Assembly (NCBI GenBank): GCA_041941305.1
Contig: JBGTQJ010000041.1
Span: 1-64,000 of the forward strand
DNA: 64,000 nucleotides
DNA from: JANSWP01 sp041941305
GTDB taxonomy: Bacteria > Bacteroidota > Bacteroidia > Chitinophagales > Saprospiraceae
Direction: 5' to 3'
Positions within the stretch are counted from its first letter, which is position 1. Each line of letters begins with the position of its first letter. This document shows positions 42,468-50,990 of this stretch, piece by piece. The translations under genes were made by a program, and so were the position numbers. The notes below the pieces were generated by a model that was given only the letters and a program-made list of their open reading frames with translations, was not told where the DNA came from and did no database searches.

Positions 42468-42475
42468 TATCTTTG
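42468..42475 (+). promoter_or_regulatory. -7 promoter box of the bTHX gene
   Basis: TATCTTTG, a perfect TAnnTTTG. A start near 42481 leaves a leader of about 34 nt to the ATG at 42515. No good -33 TTG was found at the usual spacing. Confidence 0.6.
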
Positions 42476-42514
42476 TGCGCTAATTTGATTAATAAACATT
42501 AAAAATATTGAGTC

Positions 42515-42628
42515 ATGGGTAAAGGAGATTTAAAAACCCGCAGAGGTAAACTCGTAAAAGGTACTTATGGAAAGACCCGTTCAAAAAAGAATAACAAGAT
42601 GGTCCGACCAAAAAAGAAGGCTAGTTAA
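42515..42628 (+). CDS. 30S ribosomal protein bTHX
   Basis: A 37-aa, strongly basic protein: MGKGDLKTRRGKLVKGTYG then KTRSKKNNKMVRPKKKAS. The GKGDxKTRRGKxxxGTYGKTR pattern is the signature of the small ribosomal protein THX found in Bacteroidota and Thermus, where it sits in a pocket of the 30S head and stabilises rRNA. A perfect -7 promoter box lies 40 bp upstream and a terminator hairpin 30 bp downstream, so it forms a one-gene unit. It is easily missed because of its size. Confidence 0.92.
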   Translation: MGKGDLKTRRGKLVKGTYGKTRSKKNNKMVRPKKKAS

Positions 42629-42657
42629 ATTTAATAATTAACGCAGCATTATTCTGA

Positions 42658-42697
42658 AAAAAGCGTGGATGCAATTTGGCCTTCACGCTTTTTTTAA
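42658..42697 (+). terminator. Terminator of the bTHX gene
   Basis: AAAAAGCGTG (42658-42667) pairs with CACGCTTTTT (42684-42693), 16-nt loop, T-run. Both arms end in A/T runs, so it can also stop minus-strand transcription. Confidence 0.85.
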
Positions 42698-42712
42698 CCC
42701 AATTCTCTAACC

Positions 42713-43099
42713 ATGAAATTAAGAATCAAAGGAAACTCCATTCGACTTCGATTGTCACAAACTGAAGTAGCTACCTTTTCACAAAAAGGAATTGTGGAAG
42801 AAAAGATTGCTTTCGGTCAGCTAACAAAAGATGCCATGGTCTATTCTTTAAAAAAGTCAGAATCCAACACTTCTTTTGCTACCTACTCATCTGAAGGAAT
42901 AATGGTTTTTGTACCAAACAAGGAAGCTGAAAATTGGGTAAATACTGATCAGGTAGGAATTGAAGGATCATATGATTTAGGCAATGGTGATGTATTAAAG
43001 ATTTTAGTGGAAAAAGACTTTCAATGTTTGAAGGTGAGACCTGGAGAAGATGAATCAGATAATTTCCCAAATCCAGATGTAGGAGTGATTAAATGCTAA
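42713..43099 (+). CDS. Conserved small cytoplasmic protein (DUF7009-like)
   Basis: A 128-aa protein beginning MKLRIKGNSIRLRLSQTEV, a start I have seen in a Bacteroidota family of unknown function found near molybdenum-cofactor genes (DUF7009-type). Strand-rich, with VGIEGSYDL, LKILVEKDFQCLKVRPGEDESDNFPNPD at the end including two Cys (one C-terminal). No signal peptide. Its closeness to fdhD suggests a cofactor-related role, but this rests on context alone. Confidence 0.7.
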   Translation: MKLRIKGNSIRLRLSQTEVATFSQKGIVEEKIAFGQLTKDAMVYSLKKSESNTSFATYSSEGIMVFVPNKEAENWVNTDQVGIEGSYDLGNGDVLKILVEKDFQCLKVRPGEDESDNFPNPDVGVIKC

Positions 43100-43102
43100 A
43101 TA

Positions 43103-43930
43103 TTAAATTCTTTTGACCAACAGTGGTCTCATTTTCTGATCAAAATAACAGCGCATCCAGGAAGGTATTTCATCCCCTTCTTCGGAGATAAATTGTATCA
43201 AACCATTGTCCATGGCACGGTAGGTCCAAATATGTTTTTTGCCCTCTCCTGTGACATAAGAACCAAATTTTAAAATGTAGTCAATTTCCCAACCTTGACC
43301 AATGCGTTTTATAGAAATATCATTTCCTCCCACTTTTGGAATTCCCAAATCTATTTCGGAGACCCCTTCTACATTGTAAAATTCATTTGCCAAAGCAGCC
43401 ATATTTAAAGGTTCTTTGGATCGAATGGTAATGGCATCCTGAGTATCATTCCAGTTGACGTGCTTTTCGATAATCAAGTCAAATTCATCTAATAAATCAT
43501 TGATGTCATCACTGGTCGTTTCACTAATACCGGCTCTCAGTGGAGCCGCCCAAGCTACTGTTTTCTCAAAAATAACCACAAAATGATCGATTGACGGATT
43601 TGGAAATGTGTGGACATTGCATTTGGCAATGGATCTGGCTGTCTCATTCTTTATATAAATACTGGAGAGAATATTGTAAAAGTCGTCAATGTTACTTCTG
43701 GGAATAGCAATGCTTTGGTAACGTAAATCTTCTTGTTCTGCATTGACTCTTAAAGCAAGCCTTGCCGCATCTCGTTTAAATTTTCGCTTTAAATTATTTG
43801 GAATTTCTGTTTGATTGTTGGAAACTTTAACTGTAGCAACAGCAGTAGCCTGCCCAAAGGATGGACTTCTGTTTATGATGAGTAATGTCCCTATAATGAG
43901 ATAAATGCTGAATCCAGTTAATCTTCTCAC
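43103..43930 (-). CDS. Secreted protein of unknown function, GTG start
   Basis: A 275-aa protein. The likely start is GTG, directly before RRLTGFSIYLIIGTLLIINRSPSFGQ, a good signal peptide; no ATG fits. The mature part is alpha-beta with no recognised motif. It has a single conserved-looking pair of cysteines (KCNVH, MRCYF). The end FISEEGDEIPSWMRCYF looks like a folded domain C-terminus. It ends 3 bp from the stop of the converging DUF7009-like gene. Probably periplasmic. Confidence 0.65.
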   Translation of the reverse strand: MRRLTGFSIYLIIGTLLIINRSPSFGQATAVATVKVSNNQTEIPNNLKRKFKRDAARLALRVNAEQEDLRYQSIAIPRSNIDDFYNILSSIYIKNETARSIAKCNVHTFPNPSIDHFVVIFEKTVAWAAPLRAGISETTSDDINDLLDEFDLIIEKHVNWNDTQDAITIRSKEPLNMAALANEFYNVEGVSEIDLGIPKVGGNDISIKRIGQGWEIDYILKFGSYVTGEGKKHIWTYRAMDNGLIQFISEEGDEIPSWMRCYFDQKMRPLLVKRI

Positions 43931-44095
43931 AGAAATGTTTGCTTTACAGGGTTTTAAAGTGAGGGGTTGGATTTAAATAAGCTACCTAAATTTTTTGCTG
44001 ATAATAAAATTCAACCATACGCTTAGTAAAAGAAAATAGTCTTTACTAATAAAAAGTATCACAAAAGCAATTATTTGTGACATTAATAAAACAAG

Positions 44096-45550
44096 CTAAA
44101 AGTCATAACACTTAATTTTCTTGCCCTTTGTTCTTTTCCCAAACTTTTTGCCGCCTCCATCTAAACCTGCACGAAATGCATTGATTTTCAGTGCAACATA
44201 AAAGTCTGTCCCAGAATAATTATTATCACCAAAAAAGCTGCCAAGGTTATCGCTTCCAATTGTCAAAAAAGCCAATCTTGCAGCAAGACCAACACGGAAA
44301 TCCTGCCAGTTGTATAGGACTACGGGAATGGAAGCCGAAAACCATCTATGTTCAAATCGAGGGCTCAAAGCGAAAATATTTCCGCGTTCTACAGCAATAC
44401 CAGAAAGTAGAATTCTCTGAACAAGTGTAGTGTTAAAAAAGATATTCTCCGTAAAGGAATAATCTACCTGAAGGCTAAAAGCTGTAGGCAGCCACAATTT
44501 GAAATTGTCATCGTAGTACGAAGCATTGGGATCGCTTAAAGCCTGGTTACTAAATAATTGTGCCATATCGTCAAGCTCACTTAATCCTGTAAATTGATTG
44601 AAATCATTGCCGCCTAACAATCTCGTACTGTCTGTTCGAATGATGTGAGCAGTGGCATTTTCATTAAAATTGATGTATCCAATATCCAAAATTGAAAGCC
44701 CAATTTTAAAAAGATAGTCTTCCGTATTTCCTTCTATGATATTCAATACCCCAATATCAATTGCAAAGCCATGTCCATTTTTTTGCACTTCAAAATCATT
44801 GGAATTCTCCACCAGATTAGAATTAGTATATCCAAAATCGACCAATACATCTTCTACAATTGCCGAGTTTTGAGTGTTTTTGGCGTATTGAGTGCTCCCA
44901 CTATGTTGAAAGTAAGCCGCTTCATATCCTGTCAGGAACTTAGCATTGATTCCAAAAGCAAAAGCTCCGTTATTGGCAGGAGCTTTAAAGGCATAATTGA
45001 ACCCTAATTCACGCCAACTCATTGCTGCAATTTCAAATGAACCTATTTCAAAATTATCCAGAAATGGTCTGGAATCATATTGATAGTAACTAAACTCATT
45101 AGGTAGCCCTTGCCCGGAAAACATTGTTCTGGCTTTTGTAAAAATGCCGGCAGAATGTTGTTCTCCAAATCTAATCGCAACCGATGGCCCCATTATTTCT
45201 GTTTGAATAATGCCAAATCGCTTTCTGGCATTGCTAAAAAAGTTGACAATGTAGGCATCCGCAGGAGCTTGGGTTTCTACCAAATCTGGAGCATGATAAA
45301 AATCTCCATCCGAAGTATTTTTCAGTAAATCTAATGTGTTGGTGTTTTCTATGTAGGTATAGTTATTCTCTACAAAAAAATTGACTGTAGCGATATTGAC
45401 ATCCCACCTCAAGTCGTTGGTTAGATTTCCGGCTGGATTGAGACCGAGGCTATTTACTCCAGCATAGTTTTCAAGGCGAAGACCAAGTTGCTCCTGTCCA
45501 AATAAATTTTGAGCAAAAAATAACAAAACGATAATTGGATATTGTTTCAT
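44096..45550 (-). CDS. DUF5723-type outer-membrane protein
   Basis: A 484-aa protein with signal peptide (MKQYPIIVLLFFAQNLFGQ). The opening LRLENYAGVNSLGLNPAGNLTNDLRWDVNI and the FFVENNYTYIENTNTLDLL segment follow the DUF5723 pattern of Bacteroidota, a family resembling PorV/PorQ-like or FadL-like barrels. Alternating strands continue to the end, which is a basic tail (KKFGKRTKGKKIKCYDF) with a terminal Phe. It probably forms an outer-membrane barrel. A 170-bp gap separates it from the secreted protein next to it on the same strand. Confidence 0.75.
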   Translation of the reverse strand: MKQYPIIVLLFFAQNLFGQEQLGLRLENYAGVNSLGLNPAGNLTNDLRWDVNIATVNFFVENNYTYIENTNTLDLLKNTSDGDFYHAPDLVETQAPADAYIVNFFSNARKRFGIIQTEIMGPSVAIRFGEQHSAGIFTKARTMFSGQGLPNEFSYYQYDSRPFLDNFEIGSFEIAAMSWRELGFNYAFKAPANNGAFAFGINAKFLTGYEAAYFQHSGSTQYAKNTQNSAIVEDVLVDFGYTNSNLVENSNDFEVQKNGHGFAIDIGVLNIIEGNTEDYLFKIGLSILDIGYINFNENATAHIIRTDSTRLLGGNDFNQFTGLSELDDMAQLFSNQALSDPNASYYDDNFKLWLPTAFSLQVDYSFTENIFFNTTLVQRILLSGIAVERGNIFALSPRFEHRWFSASIPVVLYNWQDFRVGLAARLAFLTIGSDNLGSFFGDNNYSGTDFYVALKINAFRAGLDGGGKKFGKRTKGKKIKCYDF

Positions 45551-45816
45551 GGATAAAAATTTATTTCTCTAGGGTACTCTTTTGAAATTGCCGCGCCCAG
45601 GGCGCAAAAATTTCTTTTGTAGGGGCTTTCGCCATCATTGATGGCATTTTCCATCACTTTCCAAAAAAAATACAGTAGAGAAAAATTTATTGGTTTTGAG
45701 AATGACCAAAACAGTAAATTGAAAAAAAACTTAGGAAGGGATTTAGGTGATTAAGGATAGATTTTTCGGGTGGTTGATTAATACGATAAAAAGGTGCCAA
45801 TTATTTTTATATCATG

Positions 45817-46176
45817 CTATAAAATTATTGCCAGTTTTGGCAAAAAGATAAATAAACCGATTGCAATTGCAGTGACGGCAGCTATTAAAACAGCTCCTGC
45901 TGCTAGATCTTTTGTTTTTCCAGCTAATTCGTGATATTCCGGAGAAACCAAATCAGTTAAAAATTCAATGGCCGTATTGAATGCTTCAGCTGCTAAAACA
46001 AATCCTATTGCAATTACGACCAAACACCATTCCACAAATGAAATAGAAAAAAAACAGCCTGCTCCAATTACTAAAACTGCACAAACCAAATGAACCTTAG
46101 CATTAACCTGAGTTCGAACCAAAGTAGCAATTCCAGTAAAAGCATATTTGAAACTATTGATTCTCTTTTGCCACAT
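45817..46176 (-). CDS. dgkA: Diacylglycerol kinase family protein (undecaprenol kinase-like)
   Basis: A 119-aa membrane protein with three hydrophobic helices. The DgkA signature is complete: AEAFNTAIEFLTDLVSPEYHELAGKTKDLAAGAVL (residues 63-97 of the protein, read in two parts: AEAFNTAIEFLTDL and AGKTKDLAAGAVL). It phosphorylates diacylglycerol or undecaprenol in the inner membrane. Its start overlaps the 3' end of the upstream exo/endonuclease-phosphatase gene by 23 bp, so the two are coupled. Confidence 0.92.
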   Translation of the reverse strand: MWQKRINSFKYAFTGIATLVRTQVNAKVHLVCAVLVIGAGCFFSISFVEWCLVVIAIGFVLAAEAFNTAIEFLTDLVSPEYHELAGKTKDLAAGAVLIAAVTAIAIGLFIFLPKLAIIL

Positions 46177-47170
46177 AATTGGTTTTGGTTAATTGATAAA
46201 AACCAGAAATTCCGATATGATTGGCCTCGCTTCCATTTAAGTTTTCAAACTCAAGACAATCAAAATGTTCTGAATAAAAGATATGATCTAAAGGCACTTC
46301 AAAAAAAGAAATGGTTCCATCTGAAAAAGAAGGCATAAAGCCACTTCTGCTATCTCTCAAGTTGGTACTATCGCGAAACGCTTGAATTTCCATTGACCAG
46401 GAAACAACATTATAATCTCCAAAAGCCAATAGTGGCATACTGGATGAACGAACAAAGTCTGTCAGGACTTGGAGATGTCCACGCAATTTTTCGAAGGAAG
46501 AAAAGTTAAAGGCTGGATAAGTGTGGGAGCTAATAAATTGTATGGTATCAATTTGGTTACTCAATAAAAATCTGCCTGTAAGGTTTGGAACATCTTCAAA
46601 ATACAGGGTATCAATATCTAAAAGGACATATTTAGAAAAGATCGACATTCCAAAAATCCCAAGATCTAACATCGTGTGGAAATAGGGATAATTTACACCC
46701 AACTCATTTTCTAAAATCAAATCCCATTGAGGGGTAACCTCCTGTATGGATACTATGTCAGCTTCGGTTTCCAGTATTTCTTCAATCATTCTATCCGCTT
46801 CTTCATTTGCATCCGATATATTAAAATGTGCTATCTTGATCTTAGGGAAAAGAGCCTCAGATTTTTCAGCAATTAGTTCTGGAGTAATGGTTTTTCTATT
46901 GAGGATTTCAGCAGGAATTTGGGCATACTTCAGATAGATGGCCAGAGCAGCACAACATCCAAAACTTGCGAACATCAGTCGAGGTTGCTTCAAAATAAGC
47001 AAGCCTAATCCAGCTACTAAATAGCTAATCATAATCTGAGAGGCATAATTTTCGGCAAACCTCAAAGAGGAAGGTAAGTATTCTGATAAAATGCACAGGC
47101 CGACTCCCGCTATCATTATAAAATAAAGAGCGGATTGAATAAATTTTTGATGGAGTATTTTGGCAAGCAT
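46154..47170 (-). CDS. Membrane-anchored endonuclease/exonuclease/phosphatase-family protein
   Basis: A 338-aa protein with three or four N-terminal hydrophobic segments (to about residue 85) and a C-terminal EEP catalytic domain: KIKIAHFNISDAN near 110, IVSIQEVTP near 138 (metal-binding Glu), SSHTYP near 215, LLAFGDYNVV near 247 (GDxN) and LDHIFYS near 293 (DH). All expected active-site residues are there. It could be a phosphodiesterase acting on lipids or nucleic acids on the periplasmic side. The operon with dgkA hints at lipid-linked substrates, but this is inference. Confidence 0.85.
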   Translation of the reverse strand: MLAKILHQKFIQSALYFIMIAGVGLCILSEYLPSSLRFAENYASQIMISYLVAGLGLLILKQPRLMFASFGCCAALAIYLKYAQIPAEILNRKTITPELIAEKSEALFPKIKIAHFNISDANEEADRMIEEILETEADIVSIQEVTPQWDLILENELGVNYPYFHTMLDLGIFGMSIFSKYVLLDIDTLYFEDVPNLTGRFLLSNQIDTIQFISSHTYPAFNFSSFEKLRGHLQVLTDFVRSSSMPLLAFGDYNVVSWSMEIQAFRDSTNLRDSRSGFMPSFSDGTISFFEVPLDHIFYSEHFDCLEFENLNGSEANHIGISGFYQLTKTNYVAKENQ

Positions 47171-47302
47171 TTTTAGAACCCTTCGACGCTTAACTTAGTC
47201 AGGGTATGTATCGGTTTGTTTTTTGTGTTGAACTTGTCTAAGGTTTTTGGATGAGGAGAGTTGTAAGTGCTTGATTTTGAGGACGAAGCTTATTTTGAGT
47301 TT

Positions 47303-47341
47303 CGTACCTGCCCCGAAGGGATCCCTTTGGGAGAAGGTACG
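47303..47341. repeat. Palindrome with CCCGAAGGGATCCCTTTGGG core in a 318-bp gap
   Basis: CGTACCT (47303) faces AGGTACG (to 47341), and the inner CCCGAAGGGATCCCTTTGGG is almost self-complementary. A related GC-rich palindrome lies at 20562-20597. The surrounding gap 47171-47488 has no supported gene; a 73-codon minus-strand frame across it looks accidental. Confidence 0.5.
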
Positions 47342-47488
47342 GAAGGAAAAATAGCTGAAGTATTCAGAATCAATGACTTGCAAGCATGCCATTAAAATAA
47401 CTTTAGACAAGTTCATTTATTTGTTAGGCAAATATAAGGTCTTGGCAATTAAAAAAGTCTATCATACAAACCTGGTTCGTTCTGTCTT

Positions 47489-47932
47489 CTAACGCTTAGA
47501 TTTAAAAAAAGCTTTTAACAACAGTGAACAATCACTATTTAATATACCAAACTCTACTTTTGATTTAGGATGTAGCAATCGTTTTCCAAACCTCATGAAT
47601 CCTTTCGAATCATCACTTGCTCCATAAACTATCCTCCCAATTTGAGCCCACGTCAGTGCTCCGGCGCACATTATACAAGGCTCAAGAGTAACATAAAGGG
47701 TACAATCGTTTAAGTATTTGCTACCCAAATTCTCAGCAGCTGCAGTAATTGCCAGAATTTCAGCATGTGCGGTTACATCGTTAAGCTTTTCGGTTTGGTT
47801 ATGAGCTCTTGCAATTATTCTATTTTCACAGACTACCACCGCCCCTACCGGTACTTCTCCTTTCTCAAAAGCGATTTGAGCCTCCTGAAGGGCTTGTTTC
47901 ATATAATGTTCATCAGAAAAAACACTCAACAT
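47489..47932 (-). CDS. tadA: tRNA(Arg) adenosine-34 deaminase TadA
   Basis: A 147-aa zinc deaminase that converts A34 to inosine in tRNA-Arg(ACG). The zinc and catalytic residues are in HAEILAI (His-Ala-Glu, near residue 57) and EPCIMCAGALTWAQI (PCxxC, near 87). GEVPVGAVVV and the length are typical. A TACATTTG promoter box lies 5 nt before the ATG. Confidence 0.93.
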   Translation of the reverse strand: MLSVFSDEHYMKQALQEAQIAFEKGEVPVGAVVVCENRIIARAHNQTEKLNDVTAHAEILAITAAAENLGSKYLNDCTLYVTLEPCIMCAGALTWAQIGRIVYGASDDSKGFMRFGKRLLHPKSKVEFGILNSDCSLLLKAFFKSKR

Positions 47933-47937
47933 AAACC

Positions 47938-47945
47938 CAAATGTA
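47938..47945 (-). promoter_or_regulatory. -7 promoter box of tadA
   Basis: TACATTTG on the minus strand fits TAnnTTTG; only 5 nt separate it from the ATG, implying a leaderless or nearly leaderless message. Confidence 0.45.
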
Positions 47946-48107
47946 GATGAAAATGTTTAAACCTGCTGATTTGTTCTAATGCAGTATTTTGAAAAGGTGG
48001 CATTTTATCATAGCTTCTATAAATGCAAATACAAAAACACCATAACATCGATCCATTCCATTTTTGAACTTTAAACATATAACCTTAAAGGATTTCCCCA
48101 ATCTTTT

Positions 48108-48115
48108 TACCTTTG
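48108..48115 (+). promoter_or_regulatory. -7 promoter box of guaB
   Basis: TACCTTTG fits TAnnTTTG and is followed after 3 nt by the guaB ATG. No -33 TTG is evident at 19-21 bp. Confidence 0.45.
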
Positions 48116-48118
48116 CGA

Positions 48119-49606
48119 ATGGAAATAGTAAAAACACCACCGCAGAAATTTTTGGGAGAAGCCCTCACCTTTGACGACGTTCTGCTTGTCCCTTCCTATT
48201 CAGAAGTCCTTCCCAGAGAAGTTGACATTTCTTCGCAACTCACATCAGATATAAGACTGAATGCACCTATAGTCTCCGCAGCAATGGATACCGTAACGGA
48301 GAAAAATCTGGCCATCGCTATCGCCAGGCAGGGTGGCATTGGCATCGTTCACAAAAACATGACGATAGAACAGCAGGCTGAGCAAGTGAGAAGTGTCAAA
48401 CGTTCTGAAAGTGGGATGATCATTGATCCAGTAACGCTTGGCGTGGATGCATTGGTGGGTGACGCACAGGCTTTGATGAAGAAGTTTAGTATTGGAGGCA
48501 TTCCTATTGTGGATGAACGCAATAAATTGATCGGGATTTTGACCAATCGCGATTTGAGATTTGAAAAACAACTGGAACGCCCTGTTAAAGCGTTAATGAC
48601 TTCTGAAAATTTAATAACTGCACCTGAAGGGACTACTTTAGAACAAGCCAGAGACATCCTTCAGGAATATAAAATCGAAAAACTGCCGGTCGTCGACAAA
48701 GACAATACGCTGGTTGGTTTAATTACTTATAAAGACATCATAAAAGTTGAAGATTACCCAAACTCTTGCAAAGATTCTTTAGGACGCCTGGTAGTAGGAG
48801 CTGCAGTTGGGGTTACAGCAGATACCTTGGATCGGGTTGAAGCACTTGTCAACGTTGGGGTCGATGTAATTTGTGTAGATACTGCACATGGTCATTCTCG
48901 TGGAGTTTTAAATACGATAAAACTAGTCAAAAAACACTACCCTGATTTACAAATCATTGGAGGGAATGTAGCGACTGGTGAAGGGGCTAAAGCCCTTGTA
49001 GAAGCTGGTGTAAATGGAGTAAAAGTAGGAGTTGGCCCAGGAAGTATTTGCACCACCAGAATTGTGGCTGGGGTAGGTATTCCTCAATTATCTGCAATCA
49101 ACAATGCTTTTAAAGCCATCAAAGGTACAGGGATTCCAATCATTGGTGACGGCGGTATTCGCTATACTGGAGATATCGCAAAAGCACTCGCTGCAGGAGC
49201 AGGGACCATTATGGCTGGGGGGCTTTTTGCCGGGGTTGAAGAAGCTCCGGGAGAAACTATTTTATTTGAGGGAAGAAAATTCAAGGTTTATAGAGGGATG
49301 GGGTCTATTGGCGCTATGCAATTGGGTTCTAAAGACCGCTACTTCCAAGATGTAGAGGATGATATCAAAAAGCTGGTTCCTGAAGGGATTGAAGGGAGAG
49401 TGCCCTACAAGGGAACTTTGGCAGAAGTGATGGTTCAGTATTTAGGTGGCTTGAGAGCTAGTATGGGTTATTGTGGAGCAAGCACCATAGAAAAGTTACA
49501 AGGAGCCAAATTTGTTCAAATGTCTGCCGCAGGAGTTCATGAGAGTCATCCACATAATATTACTATTACGAAAGAGGCACCGAATTACAGCCGACATAAG
49601 AAATAG
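48119..49606 (+). CDS. guaB: Inosine-5'-monophosphate dehydrogenase
   Basis: A 495-aa NAD-dependent enzyme converting IMP to XMP, the committed step of GMP synthesis. ATG at 48119 is preferred to the TTG two codons earlier. Motifs in order: LTFDDVLLVPSYSEVLP near residue 18, two CBS domains (about 100-215, SIGGIPIVDE and KIEKLPVVDK), the nucleotide loop GVGPGSICTTR with catalytic Cys near 310, GDGGIRYTGDI near 345, the flap GMGSIGAMQ near 398 and YCGA near the end. Full length. It is followed by a bidirectional terminator shared with the next gene. Confidence 0.97.
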   Translation: MEIVKTPPQKFLGEALTFDDVLLVPSYSEVLPREVDISSQLTSDIRLNAPIVSAAMDTVTEKNLAIAIARQGGIGIVHKNMTIEQQAEQVRSVKRSESGMIIDPVTLGVDALVGDAQALMKKFSIGGIPIVDERNKLIGILTNRDLRFEKQLERPVKALMTSENLITAPEGTTLEQARDILQEYKIEKLPVVDKDNTLVGLITYKDIIKVEDYPNSCKDSLGRLVVGAAVGVTADTLDRVEALVNVGVDVICVDTAHGHSRGVLNTIKLVKKHYPDLQIIGGNVATGEGAKALVEAGVNGVKVGVGPGSICTTRIVAGVGIPQLSAINNAFKAIKGTGIPIIGDGGIRYTGDIAKALAAGAGTIMAGGLFAGVEEAPGETILFEGRKFKVYRGMGSIGAMQLGSKDRYFQDVEDDIKKLVPEGIEGRVPYKGTLAEVMVQYLGGLRASMGYCGASTIEKLQGAKFVQMSAAGVHESHPHNITITKEAPNYSRHKK

Positions 49607-49652
49607 TAAAATCCTGGAGCCTTTGAAATGCTCCAAAGGTTAGCATAAAAAA

Positions 49653-49681
49653 AAAGTCCTGCTGTATCCCAGCAGGACTTT
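49653..49681. terminator. Bidirectional terminator between guaB and the barrel gene
   Basis: AAAGTCCTGCTG (49653-49664) pairs perfectly with CAGCAGGACTTT (49670-49681), 5-nt loop, with an A-run on the left that is a T-run for the minus-strand gene. Confidence 0.9.
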
Positions 49682-49713
49682 AAAGTTTAAAAACTTCACA
49701 TCAATATTATCGC

Positions 49714-50262
49714 TTAAATTTTCATTGTAGCACCTATTGTAAGAACGGATATACCGTATCCAAGCTCTCCAAACAATCCCCACTTTTCGTTTAAGTGATA
49801 TCGTGCACCAGCGAAAACTGCCCATCCAATACCACTTGCAGAAGCTGCTGACAAATTAGCGAGATACGGGTCATTGCTAGTCATATCGGAACTTACGACG
49901 ATGTAACCTAGTGTTAAACCTGCATACGTATCCATTTTGCTACTAATATCGAAGTGGTAAGCACCTCTGGCACCAACCAAGATGTAGGAGTATTTCCACT
50001 CAGCATAGGTTCCATCGAAGAAACTGATTCGATCAGACTTTCCAGTAGAAAATCCTACCAAACCACCAATAGTGATTTTATCCGTTATTGCATAATCTGC
50101 AGCAATACTCAATGGAGGAATTGTAGAGCTTACTCCAGCTCCAGTGTATACATTCAATAAACCAATGCCTGCGTTAACATCGATCTGTCTTTTGGAAATG
50201 TTTTGTGCGTTTAAATTGGTCATTGCAACTAAAAGTGTGAAGAAGAACAATACTTTTTTCAT
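49714..50262 (-). CDS. Small outer-membrane beta-barrel protein
   Basis: A 182-aa protein with signal peptide (MKKVLFFFTLLVAMTNLNAQ). The mature 162 residues form eight or so alternating amphipathic strands with aromatic girdles (YSYILVGARGAYHF; GWAVFAGARYHLNEKWGLFGELGYG), as in the OmpA/OmpX-type or porin-family barrels of Bacteroidota. No extra periplasmic domain. It probably sits in the outer membrane with an unknown ligand. Confidence 0.8.
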   Translation of the reverse strand: MKKVLFFFTLLVAMTNLNAQNISKRQIDVNAGIGLLNVYTGAGVSSTIPPLSIAADYAITDKITIGGLVGFSTGKSDRISFFDGTYAEWKYSYILVGARGAYHFDISSKMDTYAGLTLGYIVVSSDMTSNDPYLANLSAASASGIGWAVFAGARYHLNEKWGLFGELGYGISVLTIGATMKI

Positions 50263-50289
50263 GATTCAAATGATCTTAAGGGTTTTGTT

Positions 50290-50326
50290 CAGTAGGCAGT
50301 TTGCAGTGGACAGTTTGCAGTTTTTT
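50290..50326. repeat. Heptamer tandem repeat (AGTTTGC-type)
   Basis: Five consecutive 7-bp units: AGTAGGC, AGTTTGC, AGTGGAC, AGTTTGC, AGTTTTT. Same period as the simple repeats at 20.5-20.9 kb. Confidence 0.6.
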
Positions 50327-50489
50327 GGCGCGCTGTTGCTACATTCTGACAGCTGAAAAAGAAATGTTTGTTTTTGATTGCGATGCAAATATGGGCTTGG
50401 TGAATAAGGATTTGAAAGCCGAAAGCAGTGAATTGGACTAGTAATCCCGTCAAATAGAAATTTAAGGTAGTGAGGTACAAATGCTTGAT

Positions 50490-50497
50490 TATCTTTG
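50490..50497 (+). promoter_or_regulatory. -7 promoter box of dtd
   Basis: TATCTTTG, perfect TAnnTTTG. It supports the ATG at 50526 as the dtd start, since the earlier in-frame ATG at 50481 lies upstream of this box. Confidence 0.6.
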
Positions 50498-50525
50498 CGC
50501 TCTTCAAATTTATAAATCAACATTT

Positions 50526-50978
50526 ATGCGCGTTGTCATTCAAAAAGTTTCCAAGGCATCCGTCACCATTGAAGGAAAAGTGAAATCCCAAATTGAAAAA
50601 GGCTTACTTATCCTTTTGGGCATTGAAGATACTGACAATCAAGAAGATATAGATTGGCTTTGTAAAAAAATAGTGAATTTGCGCATTTTCAACGATACAG
50701 AAGGCAAAATGAATTTGTCTGTTCAGGATGTGAATGGGAATTTACTTGTGGTTAGCCAATTTACCCTTCATGCTAATGTCAAAAAAGGCAATCGTCCTTC
50801 TTATATTCGCGCCGCCAAACCCGATTTCGCCATTCCAATGTATGAGCAATTTGTAAAAACTTTGGGGATGATTTCCGGAAAAGAAATTGGAACAGGGGAG
50901 TTTGGAGCTATGATGGAAGTCGCTTTGGTGAATGATGGCCCCGTTACCATTTGGATAGATTCAAAAAATAAAGAATAG
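50526..50978 (+). CDS. dtd: D-aminoacyl-tRNA deacylase Dtd
   Basis: A 150-aa dimeric enzyme that removes D-amino acids (and glycine) mischarged on tRNA. The start MRVVIQKVSKASVTI is the family start; the frame continues 45 bp upstream but that lies beyond the promoter. The catalytic SQFTL segment (VVSQFTLHANVKKGNRPSY near 78) and the cross-subunit motif NDGPVTIWID (near 137) are present. The next gene starts 12 bp downstream, so dtd and ftcD form an operon. Confidence 0.95.
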   Translation: MRVVIQKVSKASVTIEGKVKSQIEKGLLILLGIEDTDNQEDIDWLCKKIVNLRIFNDTEGKMNLSVQDVNGNLLVVSQFTLHANVKKGNRPSYIRAAKPDFAIPMYEQFVKTLGMISGKEIGTGEFGAMMEVALVNDGPVTIWIDSKNKE

Positions 50979-50990
50979 GAATACAAAAAT

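Noticed and set aside
47195..47416. 73-codon minus-strand frame
   Set aside because: It crosses a palindromic repeat and has no signal, motif or spacing that supports a gene.
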